Shown here: positions 53,001 through 63,000 of the stretch, piece by piece
Layout of the letters: every line of letters starts with the position of its first letter
Position numbering within the stretch: position 1 is the first letter of the stretch
NCBI GenBank assembly: GCA_028751875.1
Contig: CM054157.1
Span: forward strand, 5,947,470-6,011,469
Source of the DNA: Rapana venosa
Taxonomy: Eukaryota; Mollusca; Gastropoda; Neogastropoda; Muricidae
Direction of reading: 5' to 3'
Length of the DNA: 64,000 bases
Notes under the pieces: model-generated
Databases searched by the model: none
Seen by the model: only the letters and a program-made list of their open reading frames with translations
Told to the model about the DNA's origin: nothing
Translations under genes and position numbers: made by a program

Positions 53001-56000
53001 CTCGTCCTGGAGGCTCTCCACTTTGCTCTGGAGGTCCTTGACTTTGTCCAGCAGCTGTTCGTGTGGGTTTCAGACTGTCTACTCGGACGGGGGCCCCATT
53101 TCCGGGGGTTTCGGCTTTGGGGCCTTCTTTGATTCGCCCAGCGCTCGTCTCCTGTTCGGGGTGTTTTTGGTCCACGGGCAGTAAGCCGGGGAGATTCCAG
53201 CTTCGTTCCAGTTCAACACCACCCTTTCCGCCTCTACCTTGCCCTCCAGCTCTGCGCGGATTTTCCCACTCCGCTCTCCTCGGGAGGAGAGGGCCCCTGC
53301 TGCCGGGCCCCCCCTCATTTCCTTGGGCGTGGCTAGCCGCGGGTGTCCCTTTCCCTTTTTTCCATCTGCTCCAACCCTCTGGCCCGTTTTCCCCGACTGG
53401 AGACCTCCACTAGTGACTGCACTTTCCATGTGGGGGTGTGTTCCGGGCCCTCCTCTTTCCTTCAGCGCTTCTCCAGGTCCGTTTTCTCTTGCTCCAGTCC
53501 TCCGGCAGCTGGTTTTCTCCGCGGGGGACTTGAGGTCCCTCACCTCTGCTGAGAGGGACACTTTTTTCTGATCCTCCTTGTCCCTGACCTGACTCTCAAA
53601 CACTTTCATTCTGGCTCGGATATTAGTGCTCTCGGTGCCGTCTTTCTCACTGTTCTTGAGCTGATCTTGTAAGGATTTGATTTTAGCCTTCAAATCGGAG
53701 TTCTCGGTGATCTTTTTATCGGTGTCCTGCAGCTTGTTTTCCAGCGATTTGAGCTTCATTCTGAGGTCGTCGATTACTGATGACTTCCTCTCGTTCTCCT
53801 TGGCCTGGTCTTCCATGGCCATCAGTTTAGCCTTCAGCTTGTGTATCTCCGTTTCCTTTGCTTCACTGTCCTTGACATGACCTTCCAAGGACCTCATCCT
53901 GGCCTTGAGATCGCTTCCCTCGGCTGCCTTCCTTTCAGCCTCCCTGACCTGATCTTCCAGGCCTCTGACTTTGGTCTTCAGCTCCGTTATGTGCCGGGTC
54001 TTTTCCTCGTTGCCCTTGACTTGATCTTCCAGCAGCCTGACCTTGGCCTTCAGGTCGCCCACCTCGGTCACTTTACTCTCCGTCTCTTTCACCTGCCCTT
54101 CCAGCGACCGGACCTTGCTCTTCAGCATGACCACCTCCCCGTCCTTTCTGTCCAGCTCGACCCTCAGCTCTCTGGATGCCTGCTCGTTCCTCTCCTGGTT
54201 CTTCACCTGGCTTTCCAGGGACTTAAGCTTGGCCTGCAGGTCCTCTGCCGCCTTCAGCTCTTTCTCCTTCGCTTCGGCCTTTCTCTCCAGGGACCGGATG
54301 GTGGACTTCAGGTCGCGGGCTTCCGCCTCTTTGGCTTCCAGCTCCTTCTTCAGCTCCTTGGCGGAGACGTTGAGGTGCTCCAGCTCTTTGACTTGCCGCT
54401 CCAGCTCTTCCTTTTCGCTGCGCAGCAGGTCCACCATCAGCTTCTTGGAGGACGGAGAGTGCTGCAGCTGCTCTTTGGCCTGAGCTTCCTGTTGATGCAG
54501 GAGGCTGCTGTGTTTCTGCTCGGCTTCTGCTTTCTGTCTTCTGGCCTCTTTCAGGTCCAGCTCCAGGCTCTTCTTGGCCATCTCCATCTGCTCCATCTGC
54601 CCGCAAGAAATGAATGTTTCATAGTTTACAATGACGTAGTGATTTTCCTTACACTGGCAACACTTTCTGAAAGCCTAGCATCTTATATATAGGTTGGTTA
54701 TGCAGAAAGATATGCTTTGATTTTAATCACCGTTTGTATACATGCACAAACACTTTATAAAATGTCAATCCGAAGACTTGAAAAAGAGTCAGCAGAACAA
54801 GAGAACACTTAATCCATGTAACATCGTTTTGTTTTGTTTTTTAATTCTTTTATATTGAGGACAATGGAATAAGCACGTGTGCTTTTTAAAAATCCGGTCC
54901 CCAAGTGTTTTTATTTTCTACCACTGATTTTCAACTAAAAAGCAAAAGCAACATAAACCCACAAACATCAAAATAAATAAAGAGATACACACTAAAGCTT
55001 TGATTTAGAGGGATTTAATCAAAAAGATATGAACAAACTGATCATAACAAATATGCACAATATGTATTACACATAGTCCCCAATCAAACAGATGACAAAA
55101 TTTACAAAACTGCATACACACGGGGACTGGATGAAAAAAAGCACATGAGTGCTTATTCCATTATCCTCGATATAAAAGAATAAATAAATAAAAAATAAAT
55201 AAATAAATAAATCATACAACTTTATATTCAGCCAAAAGAATGACAAATCTAAAATTTTTAGCATAAAAATACAGCGCAAAAAGAAGATATTAAAATACTT
55301 TAAAACACACACACATACAAGCACACACACACACACACACATACACACACACGCACACAAACACACACACACAAACACACCACACACACACGTACACACA
55401 CACACACACGCACACTCACTCACACACACACACGCACTCACACACACACGCACTCACACACACACACACCACACACACACACACACACACACTACACCTC
55501 ACCTTCAGCTGAAGCTGCGCTCTGTCCTGCTCCAGATCCTCCATGCGGGACAGCCTGAGCTCCAGACGTTTCTTCTCCCGCTCCAGGCCGCCCATGCCCT
55601 CCACCCTGACCTCCAGCTGCCGCTTTTCTTCGTCCACTCTCTCCAGACGGGTCAGGCGACGGGTCAGCCGGTCTGCGTCGCGCTGCATGGCGAGGGTCTT
55701 GTCCTCCAGGTCACGTCGCTCGCGCTGAACGGACTCCAGCTGCTGTTGGAGGTCGTCCTTCTGCTGGAGCAAGCTGTTCGTCTGCTGGCGGAGATCCTCC
55801 TGGAATGAGGTGGCCGACTGCTCCCTTCTTTGTGCTCTTTCTGCAGTGTTTCCACCTGAAAGACAGAAAAGACAAAAACCCAAAATTATGCAGATGTGGT
55901 GGGTAAAGGTAAAGGAATCCCATAACCTATAAGGTCGTAGGGGAGCGAGGCGTCAGAGACCTCACTTCTCTAGGGCCAGCATATTGAGGGCGGCGCCCAT

Positions 56001-56896
56001 CTCCTCTCCCTCGCTGCTTTACCTTCCCTGACCCTAAAGAGGGCAGGTACCCATGTACAGCTGGGTGAACTGGGGGAACTGTACTGAAGCCAAGGCGCGC
56101 AAACGGTCACCCATCCAACTGGTAACCACGCTCGACGCTGCTTAACTTGGCTGGGGGAAAGCGAGTGCTCCGACCACTGAGCTATCCCGTCCCCAAATGT
56201 GGTGCAGATGTGGTAACTACTCGCAAAAACAGCGATGAAAACACCTACAAGAATGTGCTTGAAATGCTGCGATATTAAAACACCGCTAATCATCATCATG
56301 ATGGATGGAAAATGTGATCATACCACGCACTTTATTTAGTACAATTATCCAGATACTGGATTTTTGATAGGTAGACTTTGGGTTCAAGCCCTTCAGTTAT
56401 CACGTTAGTTGGATTTTTGGATGCTCCAACCTAGGCTAACCAAGACCAGAGTGTTCTGTGTGGTCCTGCACTGGGAAATCAGGGACAACAGCTCAAATGA
56501 CCTGATAGTATAAGCTAAGACCTGCTTAGTGCCGAGATGTATCATGGAATGAAGTCCTTCGAATGAGACTATAAACCAAGGTCCCATGAGCGAATGCACG
56601 CAGAACCTCCTGCGTACACTAACACCTGTTCCGCTTATTCCATTATCCTCAAAATAAAAGAATAAATAAATAAATAATCCACACTCGAAAAAAAAAGAAG
56701 AAAAAAAAGAGCCATTCATTCTTTTCTAAAAATAGATCAAATAAATACATACACACAAGTGGATCGGTGGTTTAGAGGTAACGCGCCTGTCTAGAATGCG
56801 AAAAGTCCGGGTCGGAAGCATGCGGTGGTTCGTATCCTGTTTGGGCCCGAAACTTTTCCCCCATCTATTAGACCATGAGTGGTGGTCTGGGTGCTA

Positions 56897-56927
<31 letters not shown>

Positions 56928-59457
56928 CGTGTATTACACAAAATGTTCAGCGCACGTAAAAGAACCCACGGCAACTAGAGAGTTACCCCTGGCAAACTTC
57001 TTAGAAAAAAGCCACTCTGATAGGGAAACAAATACAGTTGCAGACAAAAAAAGAAAAAAAAATGGGTGGCGCTGCTCTTGTAGCGACGCGCTCTCCCCCC
57101 GGGAAGAGAGAGAGCAGCCCGAATTTCACGCAGAGAAATCTCGTGACTTAAAGTGGTGTAAAATAAATAAAATATAAAATAAAAATTTTCCTCCGTTTCC
57201 TTTTCCTCTTCGGCTTGGTGTTGTGCCCTTGGGAAAGACACTTAACTCCTATTTTCCTCACTCCACCCAGGTGTACAAGTGGGTACCAGCTCTGCTGGGG
57301 AAGTATCTGGCGACAGACTAGCGTCCTGTCACAGGGGTGGTGAAAAAACCATCAGTTCGCTTAACGCTACAGAAACCGGGATAAGCTCCGGCTCTATGGG
57401 CCTTCTGGCTCGAAAGAACATACTATACTCCTTTGCCTCTCCTACCTGCTTCATGAGGTCGGCATTCCTCTGGCTGTACTGCTGCAGTTGGCGCTGCAGG
57501 TGCGTGTTGCGCTCGCTGAGGCGGTCCACCTGAGCCTGGCCCTCGTCCACCAGAGCCTGCAGGCTCTCCACCTGCTCCAGCAGCGACTTCACCTGCCCCG
57601 ACAAGCTGCCCCGCTCCTCCGTCAGCGCCACCACCTGCCTCTCCACCTCCCGCGTCCTGCGCAGGAAAACGTGTTGACCTTGTTATTCGTGGGGAACTTT
57701 TAGATAGTGAGTGATGAATGAATGTAAGAATGTTTGATTAGTAGAGAGCATGAAAATGTGCACGCCCATTGCTGAGGTCACAGCACTGGAAGAGAAGGAA
57801 AATGGAAAAGGGAAGACAGTGTGGATAAAATTATATGAGCTACAAACTTACAAGCAGAACCAGTACATACAAAGACAACAAACTCCCAAAATACACACAC
57901 ATGCAAGCAAGTTCGCGTTTTGACACATGTACACAAATGCACACACATCCTGCATGCACACAAACACACACAGTGCCGACTCCACTCCCCCCAAAAGTCC
58001 TTCAGATGAGACTATAAGCCATGGCTCAGGCTAAAAGCTGTGTCAGTTATTGATGTTAGCTAATTCAGTAATTGCCAAGGCCTACACTAAAATGTTGTTA
58101 TGTTGTAAAATGTTGTGTTGAGATTGCATTCAGCCATCACAAGCTCTTAACATAACCACCTGCACTCTCCTTTAAAGGAGAAAAAATCCTCTGAAGTCAG
58201 AGTATGGCTGCCTATAAGGTGAGGCACTTGTAAGTCATACACACAAACTTCTTATCTGGAGTACTTCCTATCTCACAGAGATTCCTATATGGGATGAATG
58301 AGTCAGAGTGCGTATTCTGGGTGATCCCCAGGGTGTAAAGCTGGGGAACGCACAACAACAGACTATAAACCGAGGTCCAGAGTGCAAATGCACACAGAAC
58401 ATCTTGCGCACGTTAAAACCCATTCTGATTTTCAGAAGAGTAGGCCATGTGTGTCGGTGGGAATGGATGACAACAAAATTGACAAAACTGCATACGCTCG
58501 GGGACTGGATGTAAAAAAGCACATGAGTGCTTATTCCATTATCCTCAAAATAAAAGAATAAATAAAAAACATGGCCAAGAACATAGCATTCACTGCTTAA
58601 AAGCATACTTTCCAATATCAATCACAATAATAATAATAATAATACAAAAATAAACGATGAGGTTGAGAACAAATTAAGATAGACTTGATAGTTCACGAGA
58701 ATAAAAACACAATCTGAGGCAAAGTATTTTTCTACTATTAACAATAGTAGCATCTGGTAGTCCTTTGCTTCATGTCCATAGCTACAGACTGGACCTGATG
58801 TCCTAACTAAAAGAGACAATCACAAGTTATAAGCATCTTTATTTCACACAAAATGTTTTTTGGGAGAAAAAATCTTGGCTCCAAGCTTGAATAAGAAAAA
58901 CACACACACAAAAACTTGGAATGAAGTTAAGTACTTGTCACATTCCTTCTGCTGAAATGCTTATTCAGAAAAGTAACAATCTGCAATTTCAGTTCCTAGT
59001 TCACACCACCAACTGCAATATTTTTTCCCCATAACTATCAGACTGTCAGAAACCCATGTCTTCAGACAGTTTTATGAAAGTTTACTTTGCAACAAAGGTA
59101 TTACCTGATGTCAGTATTTTCCACTTCTTTGGAATACTTGTCCTGATACTCTTGCACTTGTTTTTGAGCGACTCCAACTTGGCAATGATGTCCTCCATTT
59201 CCTGAACAACAATTTTTTTTTAAATTTCATCAAAATCAAGAAACTGCAGCAACAAAACATGTCTGATGAAGACAAGAAATAGCATGCGTCAGAACAGTAT
59301 CCTTACCTTGCTTTGTGGGTCTAGATATAAAATCAATCAATCAATCAAGATGCTTACAGCCAGTGACCATGGAGGTCTTGAGCAGACAGTCCAAAATAGA
59401 GAGAAAAAGACAGGGCAGGCCAACAAGTACACAAACACATGCATGCATACATCCATG

Positions 59458-59504
<47 letters not shown>

Positions 59505-59978
59505 GCACACACACACACATACATACATTTTGCAAAATAAAGCTAACAATGAAGATTAATTAATACAACGCACACAAAAATATTTAGCACTATGAAAGAA
59601 AGATACTACTACCACACTGACATTTTTAAAAATATTAAAAACAGCATTCTCAACCAGAGTCTGCTATCATTATGGCATTAACTCAATCAGTGAGGCTTTT
59701 TTATAGTTATTTTTCCCTGAAAGCATTAACTTTTCAAGATGCCATCTGCAGCAAGTAGAAGTGACTACAACAGACTCTACAGGACACTTTTCACCTGATC
59801 TGGGACAGAGTCTATCCACAGAAAGGGTAAGTCAGGACTAGCTAAAACCTTCATACCAGGGATCTGATTTTTCTAAGAAATTGTGGAAATCCTTTATAGT
59901 TCAGGACTTGGAAAATACCAAGATTCCAGCAACACACACCCACACCCATTTATATATATATGTATATATATATATAAT

Positions 59979-60027
<49 letters not shown>

Positions 60028-63000
60028 GAAAATATATAGAGAGATATATATAGATAGATATATATATATAGAGAGAGAGAGACAATGAATGAATGAATGA
60101 ATGAAGAGACAGACAGACAGACAGACACACACACACACAAGACAGAGACAGATTTGCTGACCAAAAAAAAAGAAAAAAAGAAACAAGCAATAAAGAACAG
60201 AGGTAGAGGAAGCCCTAGTGATGTCTTTACCCGAGTTTTGTCCATGCAAGCTTGTCGTTTTTCTTCTGCTTCCCGCTGGACACTGAACAGTTTCCCTTCC
60301 AGATCCAGATTTTGACACTGCAGATCCTAGACAACAACAACGACCAAAAAAACAACATTCGTTAATGACGACCACTTGAACAACAATTCTTTTTTTTCTG
60401 CAAGAAGTCATTCCTTTAAGTCAAAACATGGCTTCTATGTGTGGCGTGTGTGTGTGTGTGTGCGTGCATGCGTGAGAGATGCTTTGACCAATTTATTGTC
60501 ATTGCCCAATGGAGAGAGAGTGTGTGTGAGCGTGTGCATGTGTGTGTAGTCTCATACCAAAAAAAACCCACACCCTCCCTTCTTATGCCCTTCCCCTCCC
60601 ATCCCACCCCACCTACCCCCAAAAGTTTACAACATTAAAGAATTCTACCTTGTTATGATATGCAAGTAATGTCCCATGCAGAATCAAAGTACATATATTC
60701 ATGCGTTAATTTGTACAGGGAAATGCAAAGTTTTCATTTAAATATCCAGATCATTTCCAGGCTCAAACAGTTTGCATTAACTTTTGTTATGGCTTGAATC
60801 GTGGTATATTCCACTTCTCTAAGATCATGATCCTCATTCCCTCCCATGAATACCATCTCATTTAATTCATTCTCATTTACTGAAAATATACGACGTTATC
60901 AACCTTGCTTTCCGTGCAAATGTGCCCTGGTGATGAATGACATCTCTTGCTGTCTAAACAAATTCTTACAAGCGGCTTTCCTCACAGATTGTATACCTTC
61001 AGTTTTGCTTCTATCTGTGTCACAGTGGTCTGGTCATCCAGGTAGCTTCGCATCTTCTTCTGTAGTTCCTGCAAAGACAGTGATCACATATTACAATACT
61101 GTCTGTTGCAAGACCATATGCTACAACATGTTGCAAGATTATAAGCTACAACAATATTACATGCAAATTGATTGCCGAGCCAGGAAAATGCCAATATACA
61201 CAAGCATAAATCTTCAATGTGCATACATTTCACATTTACACTACATATAAGTACTTTTTGCACGCTCAAACGGGGCACTGAAAGACCAAACACAAACATA
61301 CATACAAAAATAATCCAGCATAAACACAACACCCACACTCACAATTCAAATACATACAAAACCATAATCCTATCACAATGATCTAATCCAACTCCAAATT
61401 CAAGACACCCAATAAAGAAAACGAAGCAACATTCAATAGTAAAAGCAGAGACAGAAACAGCCACCAACGAGCCAACAGACCTGGATAAGCTTGCGCTGCA
61501 TATGGACCTCCTGCTGGTAGACATGCACCTTGGTCATCAGCGACTCCTTCGTCCGCTGGCTCAGCCCTTCCTTCTGTCGCTGGCTCTTCAGCTCTCCCTC
61601 CAGTTTCTGGTGAAACGAGTGTACGCCATGGTCATGAAACAGGCCACTTCCCTACACTCCATTAGCAAATTCATGATAGCCCATGGCAGTTTCTGTCAGT
61701 GTTTTCATCTACTGATTAAGCCTCTTTTTGTGTCTATGGTTGTTTATTGTTCTTCCCGTTTGTGGTAAAACGAACAGACATTTTCTAAAACATGCACTCT
61801 GATTACTGGAAATTACCATCCTCTCACAGAACCACGAGAGTTGTCTTGACCCTTAACTGGGAATTTTCTCCCAAAAATAAATGCGGTAAAAATCAAACAA
61901 TTTTTTTCATAAAATGTTCTGGGTTAAAATCCAAAGAGTACATTTTCTGGAAGGAAAGAAATGAGCAATGCATATCAATATACTTGTTCTGAATTATATG
62001 AAGACAAACGAGACCATTCAAGCGCTTTGATTTGTTGTTTGCAAGATAAAGCGCTGTATAAATTCCATGTATTATTATTATTATTATTATTTCCACAGGG
62101 TTGAGACACGTGGCCAACACTGGATCGGAGCACATGGCAGGCTGAAGATTAAATGACAGCCTTTGTTTTTCAATTATGCCCGTTTGCTGCAGTATTTATA
62201 TTGTTCTCTTTCATGTCAGATTTGCAGTGTTGAGCTTTTAACAACTCATCAAAAATAGACACACAACAAAATGTACAACTCTTGCAACTTACACCAGTGC
62301 TGTTGCTCTTGCTGCCATCTACTTCCCAATTTAAAAAATTTTTGGTTAACTTACCGCCATTTTCTTCTGCAAATTTTCTTCTTTGTTCCGCCATCTGCTG
62401 GACTCTTTGGAATAGCGGTCAACAAGGGCTTGTAACTCCTGTCCATTGGAGGTATGAACACACTGTTAGCAACCACAACACCAAAGTAAAGGTGAATTTT
62501 ACACTATATATATTCTTGTTTCTTATGTATAATTCCAGCCAGTTCAAGTGGTCTAGACCCCAGCCAATCCAGAAGCCCATAAAAGGACTAACACAACATC
62601 AGAAAAAAAATTGAATACAAAACACTGTAAAAAATTTAGGCACAAAATTATAAATCATGCAGTCATAAGAGGTCTGGGCTTTTTAAAGCAGTTTTTTATA
62701 AGTTAACAACTTCAAAGAAAATCACATAAATGAATATACAGAGACTTGGACAGGAAAAATCAGAATAGGCATGAGAAAGAGAATACACATGATGTACAAT
62801 CACAATCTTTTGTCTAAAATGCACCCGTTTTGATAGGCAACGGTGTCCCATAACCTATACAGTCATAGGGAAGCTAGGCATCAGAGACCTGAGCTTCTCC
62901 AGGGGCCAGCATATTGAGGGCAGCGCCCATCTCCTCTCCCTTGCTGCTTTACCTTCCCTGACCCTAAAGAGGCAGATACCCATTTACAGCTGGGTGAACT

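Noticed and set aside
53082..53540. The last 160 codons of the 505-codon minus-strand frame as a real proline- and glycine-rich domain
   Set aside because: Coiled-coil sequence is present in the other frames of the same stretch and the exon phase is off by one, so the open frame is an out-of-frame reading.
53841..54692. A 283-codon plus-strand open frame
   Set aside because: It is the reverse-complement shadow of CIT exon 9, where the periodic coiled-coil codons keep the opposite strand open.
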